A stretch of DNA of 64,000 nt, taken from Anaerolineaceae bacterium (lineage in GTDB: Bacteria > Chloroflexota > Anaerolineae > Aggregatilineales > Phototrophicaceae). The first letter of the stretch is position 1. Each line of letters opens with the position of its first letter. The DNA lies in contig PABP01000009.1 of NCBI GenBank assembly GCA_002699585.1, positions 248,001 to 312,000 on the forward strand, read 5' to 3'. The notes below the pieces were generated by a model. It did not search any database, was not told the origin of the DNA, and saw only the letters and a program-made list of their open reading frames with translations. This document shows, in pieces, positions 50,505-59,699 of this stretch. A program made the translations under genes and the position numbers.

Positions 50505-52877
50505 CTATTCGTCTGTGCTGTTGATCAGTTGCTCCAGGGCGACCCAGTCATAGATGGTGGCGATGGTCAGGAAAGCGTAGGACTGGCCATCCGGTAGTGC
50601 CATGAGGGTATCAGCGGCATTCAGGCTGGAGCCATCTAGCTGCGGCAGCAGGTCGCCACTGCCGATGATGAGTGTATTGGTGCCTTCCGGCGGCACCTGA
50701 CTGAGGGCGGCTTGTAATTCGTCAGCTTCATTATACGCCTGGATGTCATCCGGTGGGGCGGGTAGCGCGCGGTCGAGCGATTGTTGGGCGGCGCAGGTGT
50801 CTTGTACGAAGACCCGGCCAATCGGTACTTGCAGGTCTGTAATGACATTGTAGAGCAAACCGGCCTGGTTATCGCCAGTGGTCGTCAGCGCACCGTCTGT
50901 GGCACAGGTGATATCTGTATAGTCAGCATTGGCGTTGCCGTGTTTGAAGTAAATCACGAAGCCGCCATTTCGCAGCGTCGCCACCACTTGACGCGCATTG
51001 GCCAGTTCCTGGGATTCCTGGTTGCTGGGTTGGCGCTCCTCAATGACGATGGGGGCTGAGGGAGTAGCCACTGCTGCGGCGGCTTCCACGCGGGCCTCGT
51101 CCAGCGTGAACTGCTGCAAGAAATCCCAGACGACCTGCCCGGCGTGAATATCCATGTTGACGTTGCCCGCGATTTGTTCGCTGATGCGGTCGGGGACACC
51201 GGGCCAATTGTGACCCCCGTTTTCCACCGCGACGAACTCCAGCGGTTCCGTGCAGTTTACGTAGGTCCATCGACTGACGCTCGTTCCCGGTGAATCCCCC
51301 AGTTGCGGCAGGTCTTCCAGCGTGAGTTCGTCGTTGCAGCCGTTGTGTTCCTGCCAGAACATGAGCGTATTGGGCAGCGGTGCGGTCAGGTAAACTTCAC
51401 GGCCACTGAGCGTGACGGTCGTCCCGGTCCAGGGCACGCTGACGTCGCGTGTGCCGTGCATCGTCATCATGGGTACAGGTGGGCGGCCTTCGCAGATGCT
51501 TGGCATGCCCCAGGAGAGAGCTGACCCGACGGCGGCAAAGGCAGCGAAACGGCCCGCCGCATCACAGGCCATGCGTTGGGTCATGAAGCCGCCATTGGAG
51601 AAGCCCGTGACGTAAGCGCGGCTGCTGTCGATAGGCATCAGCTCAGCTAGATCGTGCTTGAGATCGACCAGGAACTGTACATCGTCGCGCTGGCTGATGG
51701 CGCTGCCATCGCTGGAGGCAAACAACGGAATGTCGCGCACGTAATTCCAGCCGCGTACCGTTTCCGAGGGTGGAATCAAGCCTTCCGGGTAAACAGCGAT
51801 GAAGCCATTTTCTTCCGCGATGCGGTTCATATCGGTAATCAGGGCGATGCCGGGACCGTTGCCAGGGCGACCATGCAGCACCATGACCAGCGGCATGGGG
51901 TCATCGAAGGTGTAATTTGTAGGGATATACAGGTTGTAGCTGCGCCCCAATTGGGTTGGTTCCATGGGCGTCTGTGTCATCAGATCGAGTGCAGTTTGGC
52001 CTGTCATGAAGAAGTTAGCGACGATAGCGCTGGTATCCACCTGATGCGTGTTCAGCAGCAGGTCGGGTTCATTACGATACCAGGCATTTTCCCCGCCGAT
52101 GACGTTAAACAGGTGCAGCGCGGTGTCATCAGCGCATGCATAGCTGGTCAGGGCGACATGGTCATAGGCGTTTTCCAGTTCGCAGCCCATACGCTCTGTC
52201 CAGAAGTCGACGGTGCGATCCAGGCTGTATATGGAAACCACGCGGTCTTCGGAAGCTTCGCCGATGCCAAAACTGCGGCCTTCTGTCTGGAAGGTGCTGT
52301 CGGCGCTGCCGTGGATGATGAGCATGTTGACGGGGGTGCCTGTATCGGGACAGTCCTCAGCCTGATAGTTCCACATCAGCGAGCCAACGATAGCCACGCC
52401 AGCCAGTTGGTCCGGCATCTGGCAGGCTAGCCTGTAGGCGAGATTGCCGCCATTGGCCCATCCAGTCAGGTAGACACGGTCGGCGTCGATGTTGGCTGAC
52501 TGCTGTGCGTCGGCAATGATGCCCTCAATGAAATTTTGCTCGTCGATGTCGCCATCGTCGGCCAGCATGCCAGCAGCCGCGCGGCCATCATCCCAGTAAT
52601 AACTGAGGGCTTGCGGGTAAGCGACCGCGAACCCCATTTCATCGGCCAGCGCATCGAAGCCCGTCAGGGCGCGCATGGAATTACCCGACGAGACAATCGG
52701 GTGCAAAGCAATCACCAGCGGCATGGCGTCATTGGGCGATTGCTGCGGCGTATGCAGATGAAAGAGGCGGTCATGCTCGCCGATGGTCAGGGTGTGGGTG
52801 CTATCGGCAGCATAAGCTGGAGCGGCTACGAATAGGCATAACCATAAAACAAGGGCAAATGGAGCAAATTTACGCAT
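50505..52877 (-). CDS. secreted tandem esterase fused to a degenerate histidine-phosphatase-like domain
   Basis: 790 residues, signal peptide at 1-23. The layout is esterase-like unit 1 (about 25-290), unit 2 (about 310-590) and a third domain (about 625-790). Unit 2 has the intact triad Ser427 (GFSNGG), Asp478 (HGTRDVS) and His556 (NGGHNWPG). Unit 1 has Ala141 in the nucleophile position (GWANGG) and Glu263 where the His belongs (GGENAW), though Asp193 is present. The last domain resembles histidine phosphatases but has Lys645-His646-Gly in place of Arg-His-Gly and Ser740 where the second His should be, so it is probably inactive. It is a paralogue of the next gene, 29 bases away on the same strand. 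Confidence 0.82.
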   Translation of the reverse strand: MRKFAPFALVLWLCLFVAAPAYAADSTHTLTIGEHDRLFHLHTPQQSPNDAMPLVIALHPIVSSGNSMRALTGFDALADEMGFAVAYPQALSYYWDDGRAAAGMLADDGDIDEQNFIEGIIADAQQSANIDADRVYLTGWANGGNLAYRLACQMPDQLAGVAIVGSLMWNYQAEDCPDTGTPVNMLIIHGSADSTFQTEGRSFGIGEASEDRVVSIYSLDRTVDFWTERMGCELENAYDHVALTSYACADDTALHLFNVIGGENAWYRNEPDLLLNTHQVDTSAIVANFFMTGQTALDLMTQTPMEPTQLGRSYNLYIPTNYTFDDPMPLVMVLHGRPGNGPGIALITDMNRIAEENGFIAVYPEGLIPPSETVRGWNYVRDIPLFASSDGSAISQRDDVQFLVDLKHDLAELMPIDSSRAYVTGFSNGGFMTQRMACDAAGRFAAFAAVGSALSWGMPSICEGRPPVPMMTMHGTRDVSVPWTGTTVTLSGREVYLTAPLPNTLMFWQEHNGCNDELTLEDLPQLGDSPGTSVSRWTYVNCTEPLEFVAVENGGHNWPGVPDRISEQIAGNVNMDIHAGQVVWDFLQQFTLDEARVEAAAAVATPSAPIVIEERQPSNQESQELANARQVVATLRNGGFVIYFKHGNANADYTDITCATDGALTTTGDNQAGLLYNVITDLQVPIGRVFVQDTCAAQQSLDRALPAPPDDIQAYNEADELQAALSQVPPEGTNTLIIGSGDLLPQLDGSSLNAADTLMALPDGQSYAFLTIATIYDWVALEQLINSTDE

Positions 52878-53058
52878 AGGGTGCTGGCCTCAAAGTTCAA
52901 ATTTTAGGTCGCATGCACAGGTTATCGACGCGAGTCTCGACGTTGATGATGGCGGCTGCTGTGCATTTGGGCGACGATTTTGTCGACATAGTGGGTGTGA
53001 CATGGGTTATACCCCTGATTGTGACAGATCGCTGTGATGTTTTGATGAAAACAATCCT

Positions 53059-53126
53059 TGGGGAGTGGTGCGAACATTGTTAAGAACTTCTCCGGTATGT
53101 GGGATTCTTATGGGGGACGTGTGGGA
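53059..53126 (+). promoter_or_regulatory. MraZ-binding repeat region (TGGGN boxes)
   Basis: TGGGN boxes at 53059-53063 (TGGGG), 53100-53104 (TGGGA), 53111-53115 (TGGGG) and 53122-53126 (TGGGA). The last three begin exactly 11 bases apart. MraZ is known to bind such direct repeats upstream of its own gene and repress it. Confidence 0.65.
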
Positions 53127-53131
53127 TAATG

Positions 53132-53140
53132 TGGTATAGT
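53132..53140 (+). promoter_or_regulatory. extended -10 promoter of the dcw cluster
   Basis: TGGTATAGT at 53132-53140, an extended -10 hexamer (TATAGT at 53135) directly after the MraZ boxes. No convincing -35 element is present. The mraZ start codon is 50 bases downstream. Confidence 0.5.
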
Positions 53141-53189
53141 AGCGTGCGTCAACATCATGCACACAAGCAGGTTTTACGGGGTCATCACC

Positions 53190-53618
53190 ATGTTCTGGGG
53201 CGAATATTCGCATCATCTGGATATGAAGGGACGCCTGATCGTCCCGGCACGTTTTCGCCCGAATTTAGAAACCGGCGCGATCCTCACACGGGGCCTCGAC
53301 TGTAACCTGATTATCTTCCCGCAAGAAGCATGGCACAACCTCACTAATCAGATCAACGAACTGCCCATCACCCAACCTAAAGCCCGCGCGCTGCGCCGCT
53401 TGCTGTTCTCCGGCGCAGTTGAATTGTCCTGTGATCGCCAGGGCCGCATCCTGATTCCGGGCTATTTGCGGCGCTATGCTGACCTCAAAAGTCAGGCGCT
53501 GCTGGTTGGCATGGAGACGTTCATCGAGATCTGGGAACCGGCCAAATGGAACAACACGCTCGACAGCGTGGCCAATGTGCTGCAAGATAGCAGCGATTTG
53601 TTATCGCTGACCCTATAG
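53190..53618 (+). CDS. mraZ: transcriptional regulator MraZ
   Basis: 142 residues from the ATG at 53190 (MFWGEYSHHLDMKGRLIVPA), which matches the family start; an ATG 11 codons upstream is less likely. Two SpoVT/AbrB-like DNA-binding half-domains are visible: HLDMKGRLIVPARFR and CDRQGRILIPGYLRRYA. It binds direct repeats upstream and controls the division and cell-wall cluster that follows; the TGGGN boxes at 53059-53126 are its likely target. First gene of the dcw operon. Confidence 0.95.
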   Translation: MFWGEYSHHLDMKGRLIVPARFRPNLETGAILTRGLDCNLIIFPQEAWHNLTNQINELPITQPKARALRRLLFSGAVELSCDRQGRILIPGYLRRYADLKSQALLVGMETFIEIWEPAKWNNTLDSVANVLQDSSDLLSLTL

Positions 53619-53665
53619 CGAGTATCGTCCTACGGATGCCTGCTGCCACTGTGTGAATGGTCCTC

Positions 53666-54583
53666 ATGAGTCATATTTCCGTCTTATTGCAAGAAACGCT
53701 TGATCTGCTGCTGCCGCATGGGCCTGTCCATCGGGTGATTGATGGCACGCTCGGTGCGGGGGGCCATACCAAAGCGCTGCTGGATGCCGGGGTGGATGAG
53801 GTGCTCGGCCTGGACCTGGATACACAGGCGTTGGGCATCGCGCAAGAAGTTTTAGCCGACTATGGTGATCGTGCCCATATCGTACAGGGTAGCTATCGTC
53901 ACATGCGCCAACTTGCTGAAGATCTGGGCTGGCACGCGGTCGATGGTATTTTGCTCGACCTGGGCGTGTCGTCGATGCAGTTGGATACGGCTGAGCGCGG
54001 TTTTGCCTTCCGGCATGATGGCCCGCTGGATATGCGCTTTACGGCAGCTGATAACCGCCCTTCAGCGGCGGATCTGGTCAATGCCTGGGATGCGGACGCG
54101 CTGGCGGATATCTTCCGGCGTTATGGCGAAGAAAAATATGCCGGACGTATCGCGCGTGAAATCGTCAGCAAGCGGCCTTTTGAACGTACACAGCAGTTAG
54201 CCGATGTCGTCAGAGAAGCCATGCCACGCCGCGATAAGAGTGGCATTCACCCGGCGACACGCGTGTTCCAGGCGCTGCGGATCGCCGTGAATGATGAACT
54301 GCGCGTTTTAGAAGAAACGCTGCCTATGGCCGTCGACCTGCTGGTGCCCGATGGTCGGCTGGCGGTAATCAGCTTCCACAGTCTGGAAGACCGCATCGTG
54401 AAGCAGGTGTTCAAAGAAGCCAGCACAGAAATTATCGCGCCACCGGGGATGGCTTCTATTGAAGAAAAAGAGGCGACAATCGACCTGGTGACGCGCAAGC
54501 CGCTGATGCCCAGCGATGCTGAAATTGCCGCCAATCCGCGCAGCCGCAGCAGCAAACTGCGCGTGATACAAAAACGTGCATAG
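53666..54583 (+). CDS. rsmH: 16S rRNA (cytosine1402-N4)-methyltransferase
   Basis: 305 residues from the ATG at 53666 (MSHISVLLQETLDLLLP); an ATG three codons earlier exists. The methyltransferase core has IDGTLGAGGHTKALLDAG (SAM loop), LDLGVSSMQLD and FRHDGPLDMR, and late VISFHSLEDRIVKQVF and NPRSRSSKLRVIQK, all RsmH/MraW signatures. It methylates 16S rRNA C1402. Lies 48 bases after mraZ in the usual dcw position. Confidence 0.96.
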   Translation: MSHISVLLQETLDLLLPHGPVHRVIDGTLGAGGHTKALLDAGVDEVLGLDLDTQALGIAQEVLADYGDRAHIVQGSYRHMRQLAEDLGWHAVDGILLDLGVSSMQLDTAERGFAFRHDGPLDMRFTAADNRPSAADLVNAWDADALADIFRRYGEEKYAGRIAREIVSKRPFERTQQLADVVREAMPRRDKSGIHPATRVFQALRIAVNDELRVLEETLPMAVDLLVPDGRLAVISFHSLEDRIVKQVFKEASTEIIAPPGMASIEEKEATIDLVTRKPLMPSDAEIAANPRSRSSKLRVIQKRA

Positions 54584-54662
54584 GCCGGGTCGTGCTGTGC
54601 AAAAGCAAAATTGTTAGTAAACTCAAGGCAGTCATACACGAAGCTATTTTGAGATTTTTGCG

Positions 54663-55127
54663 ATGACACGTTGGATGCAGCATACAATTGGACGGCGCGG
54701 TTGGCAGCCCCGGAATCAGGCGGCGGTCCTATTGGGCTTGGCGCTGATATTGGCGCTGGTATTTGCCGGCGTGTATCTGTCGCAAGTGGCGTCATATGCC
54801 GCTACTAACCGCGAGATTTCTGCTTTGATTGAAGAACGTGACCGCTTAGAGTTTGCCAACGAGCAATTGCGGGTGGAAATCGCCAGCCTCAAGACGATTC
54901 CGCGCTTGCTGGACCGTGCCCAGCAGCTTGGTTATCGGTATGCGAACCCGTCCGAAGTGCAGTATATGGTTATTGATGGCTACAATCCCAACCGTGACCA
55001 GACCGTTGTTGATCTGGAAACGCGGGATACCGAAGCAAGCGCCCCGCAGTATGAAGAAACATTCGGGGGCTGGTTGCAACAGCAGTTCGACAGCCTCAGC
55101 CGCCAATTTGAAGGCTTTGGCCGTTAG
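54663..55127 (+). CDS. ftsL: FtsL-like septum protein
   Basis: 154 residues. A short cytoplasmic lead, one membrane helix (about 20-42, AAVLLGLALILALVFAGVYL), then a coiled coil (about 48-75, ISALIEERDRLEFANEQLRV) and a short conserved RAQQLGYRYANPSEVQY segment. This is the FtsL/DivIC layout, assigned by position between rsmH and the PBP. The last 45 residues are Glu/Gln-rich and may be disordered. In bacteria FtsL works with FtsB and FtsQ to activate septal synthesis. Confidence 0.8.
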   Translation: MTRWMQHTIGRRGWQPRNQAAVLLGLALILALVFAGVYLSQVASYAATNREISALIEERDRLEFANEQLRVEIASLKTIPRLLDRAQQLGYRYANPSEVQYMVIDGYNPNRDQTVVDLETRDTEASAPQYEETFGGWLQQQFDSLSRQFEGFGR

Positions 55128-55162
55128 GCCAGCCTTTTTACGAGTCGAGAGGGCAAGCGACC

Positions 55163-56935
55163 ATGACGAGTGCAACCCGCCAGCAGAGTCACCAGTTAGA
55201 TACAATCAATCGCCGCCTGCCAGTGGTCATCCTGGCGATGGTGATTGGCAGTGCTTTGCTGCTGCTGGCTCTGGCCAGCTTTCAGTGGCTTTCGCCAGAA
55301 GTTGACCGTGAGTTCCGGGCGCGTGGTATCGCCAACACTACCTCGGTTGAGACCATCCCGGCAGAGCGCGGCATGATCTATGATCGCGATGGCGAACCGC
55401 TGGCTTTCAATCAGATTGAGTATCGCTTCGGCGTCAGTCCCAATCTGGTGACGGACCCGGCCCTGGTCGCCCGTGAGCTGGCACTCATCCTCGATTTAGA
55501 CGAGTTCGACATCTACCGCAAGATCACCAACACGACCAGTAGCTGGGTATCTATCACGGATAACGGTCCCGTATCAGCAGAGATTGGCCAGGAAGTGCTG
55601 GACAATGAAGCGCTCACGCTGGCAACGACCAAGGACCGTGTCTGGCGGCGTTTTTACCCACAGGGAACGCTCGCTTCGCAAATCCTGGGCTTTACGATTG
55701 ACGAGAACGCCACCGGGGCGATGGGCCTGGAAGCCTACTACAACGATGAATTGGCAGGCCGCGCGATTGACGAAATCATCAGCACGGTGCCCTTGTACGC
55801 CCCGGAGGCTGTCGACGAGGTGCGCCAGGAGGGTATGGACCTGGTGCTGACGATTGACCGCGATTTGCAATTTTTAGTGGAATCGCGGCTGGCACAGTAT
55901 GTAGCGGATAACAGTGCTGACAGTGGCACGATTATCGTCATGGAATCGCGCACGGGCGATATTCTGGCGATGGCCAGCTACCCGACCTTCGACCCGAATA
56001 ACTTCGTCAGTGAAGATGCCGAACTGCTGACAACGCCTGCCATCACTGACGCGTACGAACCGGGTTCGATCTTCAAGATTCTGACTGTCGCCGCTGCGCT
56101 TGAATCCGGCACAGTCGATGAAAACTGGACCTATAACGATACAGGTGAACTACAGGCCGCCAGTATCGTGGTGCGCAATTGGAACGAGCAGGCTTATGGT
56201 GTGCGTAATGCCACCGATGTGCTCGTCAATTCGTTGAATATCGGCGTGGCCACGATGGCTATGGAAATGGGGCCGGACCTGTTCTATCAGGCATTGCGGC
56301 GCTTTGGTGTTGGTGCATTGACGCGCATCGACGTGAGCGGTGAAGCCAGTGGCTTGCTCAAAGAGCCGGGTGACAGCGATTGGAGCGAAAGCGACCTCTT
56401 GACCAATAGCTTTGGTCAGGGTTTGTCAGTGACGCCCATCCAGATGATTACAGCGGCCAATGCTATTGCCAATGATGGCCTGATGATGCAGCCACGCATC
56501 GTCCAGCAGCGTATCGCGGGCGATATTGTCCAGAACATCGAACCGGTTGTGCTGCGGCGCGTCATTGGTGTCGATACAGCCCATATGGTTCGCGACATGA
56601 TGGTCCAGGTGGTGCAGGACCCCAACGGGGCTAATCAGGCGGCGGTGCCCGGTTATTCGATTGCGGGTAAAACCGGTACGGCGCAGATTCCGAATGCGGT
56701 TGGTTATGAGAGCGGGACATCGATTGCTGGGTTTATTGGCTTTTTCCCGGCGGATGACCCGCGCGTGACGGTCCTCATTCGGCTCGACCGTCCAGCGGGT
56801 TACTGGGGCAGCCGTACCGCCGCACCCGCTTTCAGTGATCTGGCGGAACAACTGGTGCTGTACCTGGGCATCCCGGAAGACAGCGTGCGTTTGAACCTGG
56901 CGGCCCAGGGCGGCCAGACCAGTACTGTGCGCTAG
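55163..56935 (+). CDS. ftsI: class B penicillin-binding protein (FtsI-like transpeptidase)
   Basis: 590 residues with a membrane anchor at about 20-42 and a class B PBP. The pedestal domain includes PAERGMIYDRDGEPLA. The transpeptidase domain has S302-x-x-K305 (PGSIFKIL), S357-x-N359 (NSLNIG) and K503-T-G (AGKTGTAQ), the complete penicillin-binding set. It cross-links septal peptidoglycan in partnership with FtsW. No C-terminal PASTA repeats are present. Its position after ftsL supports the FtsI name, although Spo-like class B proteins are also possible. Confidence 0.93.
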   Translation: MTSATRQQSHQLDTINRRLPVVILAMVIGSALLLLALASFQWLSPEVDREFRARGIANTTSVETIPAERGMIYDRDGEPLAFNQIEYRFGVSPNLVTDPALVARELALILDLDEFDIYRKITNTTSSWVSITDNGPVSAEIGQEVLDNEALTLATTKDRVWRRFYPQGTLASQILGFTIDENATGAMGLEAYYNDELAGRAIDEIISTVPLYAPEAVDEVRQEGMDLVLTIDRDLQFLVESRLAQYVADNSADSGTIIVMESRTGDILAMASYPTFDPNNFVSEDAELLTTPAITDAYEPGSIFKILTVAAALESGTVDENWTYNDTGELQAASIVVRNWNEQAYGVRNATDVLVNSLNIGVATMAMEMGPDLFYQALRRFGVGALTRIDVSGEASGLLKEPGDSDWSESDLLTNSFGQGLSVTPIQMITAANAIANDGLMMQPRIVQQRIAGDIVQNIEPVVLRRVIGVDTAHMVRDMMVQVVQDPNGANQAAVPGYSIAGKTGTAQIPNAVGYESGTSIAGFIGFFPADDPRVTVLIRLDRPAGYWGSRTAAPAFSDLAEQLVLYLGIPEDSVRLNLAAQGGQTSTVR

Positions 56936-57012
56936 GGTAGCTTTTATGGAGAGTGTGACTAGGCAGGTGGATTCATTCACTGTGTAGATGCTTGGGATGA
57001 AATAGGGGTGAT

Positions 57013-58041
57013 ATGGGAACACAACTTCCGTTAGCGTTATCCGTTGGTGGGGCGACATTCTTGCTGGGCGTCATCTGGGGCGGTCCCTTTGTCGAAATCC
57101 TGCGGCGGCTGCGTATCGGCAAGCAAATCCGCGTCGAGCTACAGGATTCACACGGGCATAAAGTCGGCACGCCAACCATGGGCGGCATTATGATTATCGT
57201 TCCGGCGGTTCTGCTGACGCTGGCGCTCAGTCTGGCGCGCATCGTGCAGGATGGGCAGGGGGCCAGTGTGCTGCTGCCGCTGTTCGTGCTGTTGGGGTTT
57301 GCCTTGTTGGGCCTGATTGATGATTGGGAAGGTATCCAGCTTTCACGCGGGGTGCATGGTGAGGGCCTCTCCGGTCGTATCAAATTTATCGCGCAGTTGG
57401 CATTAGCGACAATCACGGCGGTGACACTTTCGCTATACGATGGCGGCTATACGTTCGCCAATACCATCCTGATTCCTCTTATACCCATTGCTATACCGCT
57501 CTCGCCTGTGATCTTCATCCCGGTGACGGTTTTTATCATTGTGGGTATGTCCAACGCGGTTAACCTGACCGATGGTATGGATGGCCTCGCAGGGATTATC
57601 TGCGCCAGTGCCTTTGCCGCCTATGGCATCATTGCCTTTTTGCAGGGCCAGATTTTCGTCGTACAGTTGTGCTTCATTCTGGTGGGGGCCTGTTTTGCCT
57701 TCTTATGGTTTAACGCGCATCCGGCCCAGCTATTTATGGGCGATACCGGATCACTGGCGTTGGGCGCCACCCTGGGAACTATCGCTGTGATGACGGGTCA
57801 ATGGCTGCTGCTGCCCATTGTGGCGGTTGTCCCCGTTATGGAAACGGTCAGCGTTATGTTACAGGTGGCATCCGCCAAGCTGACGCGCCGCTACCTGGGC
57901 GAAGATATTCGCATTTTCCGGCGTGCGCCGTTGCACCACCATTTTGAACTGGGCGGTTGGAGCGAAACACAGGTCGTGCAGCGCTTCTGGTTAGTCGGGT
58001 TGTTGAGCGCGATGGTTGGCGTGGCACTCGCGCTTGTATAG
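57013..58041 (+). CDS. mraY: phospho-N-acetylmuramoyl-pentapeptide transferase
   Basis: 342 residues, ATG at 57013 with AGGGGTG upstream. Polytopic (about ten hydrophobic segments) with the MraY signatures GTPTMGGIMI, GLIDDWEGI, NAVNLTDGMDGLAG, FNAHPAQLFMGDTGSLALGA and APLHHHFELGGWSE. The paired Asp residues and the His triad of the active site are present. It makes lipid I from UDP-MurNAc-pentapeptide. It follows the PBP directly, with murE and murF missing between them. Confidence 0.96.
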   Translation: MGTQLPLALSVGGATFLLGVIWGGPFVEILRRLRIGKQIRVELQDSHGHKVGTPTMGGIMIIVPAVLLTLALSLARIVQDGQGASVLLPLFVLLGFALLGLIDDWEGIQLSRGVHGEGLSGRIKFIAQLALATITAVTLSLYDGGYTFANTILIPLIPIAIPLSPVIFIPVTVFIIVGMSNAVNLTDGMDGLAGIICASAFAAYGIIAFLQGQIFVVQLCFILVGACFAFLWFNAHPAQLFMGDTGSLALGATLGTIAVMTGQWLLLPIVAVVPVMETVSVMLQVASAKLTRRYLGEDIRIFRRAPLHHHFELGGWSETQVVQRFWLVGLLSAMVGVALALV

Positions 58042-58092
58042 GTTGGGCGCGTTATAATTGCGTTTGGGTAAGATTATTCTAAAGAATCCGCG

Positions 58093-59556
58093 ATGACCAA
58101 AATCGCGGTGACATCCGAAAGAGTCAAGAGCATGGATAGGTTCGGTGACATTATGCACGATCTGAAAGACAAACATGTGATTGTGCTCGGCTTTGGTCGG
58201 CAGGGACGTGCGTTGGCGCGTTGGCTGCCTTCCCAGGGTGCGACGATTACCGTCAGCGACCGCCGTTCGCGCGAGCAACTGAAACTTGGTCCGGATGAGT
58301 TCGCTGATGTGGATTTTGTCCTGGGTGAGCATCCGCTGACGCTGTTGGACGATGCCGACCTGATCTGTATCTCCGGTGGTGTGCCGCTGGAGTTACCGTT
58401 GATCCAGGAAGCTATTGAGCGCGGCGTGCCCATCACCAATGATGCCCAACTGTTCATGGAGCATTGTATTGCGCCGGTGATCGGCATCACGGGCAGCGCG
58501 GGCAAAACCACCACCACGACTCTGGTGGGCCAAATTATGGCAGCGGCAGGCCATACGACGCATGTCGGCGGCAATATCGGCGATGTGCTGCTGGATAAGC
58601 TCGATGACATCAAGCCAGATGACATCGTCATTATGGAGCTGTCGTCGTTCCAGCTCGAACTTATGACCACCAGTCCGCGTGTGGCGGCGGTGCTCAACAT
58701 CACGCCCAATCACCTGGATCGCCATAAGACGATGGATCGTTACATGGCGGCCAAGGCCAATATCGTGCGCTACCAGATGCCGGAAGATGTCGCAGTGTTG
58801 TGCAAAGACGATGAAGGCTCGGCGGCACTGCAAGCTATTGTCGTGCCCGAAGAACTGGTCTGGTTCAGTATGAACGATATGGTGGCTGATGGGGCCTTCA
58901 TGATGGGCGAACGGCTGATGCTGGCCGGGTCTGCCAGTTTTGATTATGTGCCGCATGTGCTCATGGACCGCAGTGAAATTCCGCTTCGTGGTGACCACAA
59001 CGTCATGAATGTGCTGGCCGCCTGTGCCATCACCGGGGCGATGGGCCTCGCGCTCGATCTGCCGGGTGTGGAGCCGGAAACAATGGCCCAGGTCATCCGC
59101 GAGTTTAAGCCCGTTGATCATCGCCTGGAAACAGTGCGCGTCGTCGATGATGTGACCTACATCAACGACAGCATCGCCACCGCGCCGGAGCGCCTCATCG
59201 CGGCTCTGCGCAGTTTTGAGGAACCGCTGGTATTGCTGCTCGGTGGGGCCGATAAAGACCTGCCCTGGCAAGACGCCATGCATATGGCCCTGCGCCAATC
59301 GCGGCATATTGTGTTGTTCGGTAAAGAAGGCGAAAAGCAGGTGCGCACCAAAGTCATGCGCATGCTGCGCTTGCTGGGTGCCCAAACGGATATCGTGACC
59401 TGTGTCGATACACTTGATGAAGCGGTGCATACGGCCCGTGACATTGCCCAAGCCGGGGATGTGGTGCTGCTGTCACCAGGGGGTACCAGCTATGATGCCT
59501 ATCCCGACTTTGCCGTTCGAGGTGAGCACTTCCGTAAGATTGTGTCGAATTTGTAA
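58093..59556 (+). CDS. murD: UDP-N-acetylmuramoyl-L-alanine--D-glutamate ligase
   Basis: 487 residues; start set at 58093, though a second ATG at 58132 is possible and no ribosome site decides. The N-terminal Rossmann part (HVIVLGFGRQGRALARWL) binds the UDP, then the ATP loop GITGSAGKTTTTTL, NITPNHLDRHKTMD (catalytic His-Asp-Arg-His region), LRGDHNVMNVLAA and the C-terminal INDSIATAPERLIAAL and LLLGGADKDLPW segments. It adds D-Glu to UDP-MurNAc-L-Ala in the cytoplasm. It is 51 bases downstream of mraY. Confidence 0.95.
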   Translation: MTKIAVTSERVKSMDRFGDIMHDLKDKHVIVLGFGRQGRALARWLPSQGATITVSDRRSREQLKLGPDEFADVDFVLGEHPLTLLDDADLICISGGVPLELPLIQEAIERGVPITNDAQLFMEHCIAPVIGITGSAGKTTTTTLVGQIMAAAGHTTHVGGNIGDVLLDKLDDIKPDDIVIMELSSFQLELMTTSPRVAAVLNITPNHLDRHKTMDRYMAAKANIVRYQMPEDVAVLCKDDEGSAALQAIVVPEELVWFSMNDMVADGAFMMGERLMLAGSASFDYVPHVLMDRSEIPLRGDHNVMNVLAACAITGAMGLALDLPGVEPETMAQVIREFKPVDHRLETVRVVDDVTYINDSIATAPERLIAALRSFEEPLVLLLGGADKDLPWQDAMHMALRQSRHIVLFGKEGEKQVRTKVMRMLRLLGAQTDIVTCVDTLDEAVHTARDIAQAGDVVLLSPGGTSYDAYPDFAVRGEHFRKIVSNL

Positions 59557-59599
59557 GGTCATGAAATTCGTGTATGATCATTATAATGACGTTATAAGT

Positions 59600-59614
59600 G
59601 TTACTTAATGTAAC
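59600..59614 (+). other. small inverted repeats between murD and ftsW
   Basis: GTTAC (59600-59604) and GTAAC (59610-59614) with a five-base loop, preceded by a TTATAA pair at 59581 and 59592. A TATAAT at 59582 could be a weak internal promoter. Confidence 0.3.
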
Positions 59615-59699
59615 CATTCAAAAAATATCGCACAACCGATGGTGAGGTTGTGTTCATCGTGAACAAGCGGGTCCGTCGTTGGGCCTTTGGGGATAGAAT

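Noticed and set aside
54663-55127. Naming the FtsL-like protein as DivIC/FtsB instead
   Set aside because: Both have one helix plus a coiled coil; position between rsmH and the PBP favours FtsL, but sequence alone cannot separate them.
58393-59451. A 352-residue minus-strand open frame opposite murD
   Set aside because: Antisense shadow of a well-supported gene; His/Arg-rich and without motifs.
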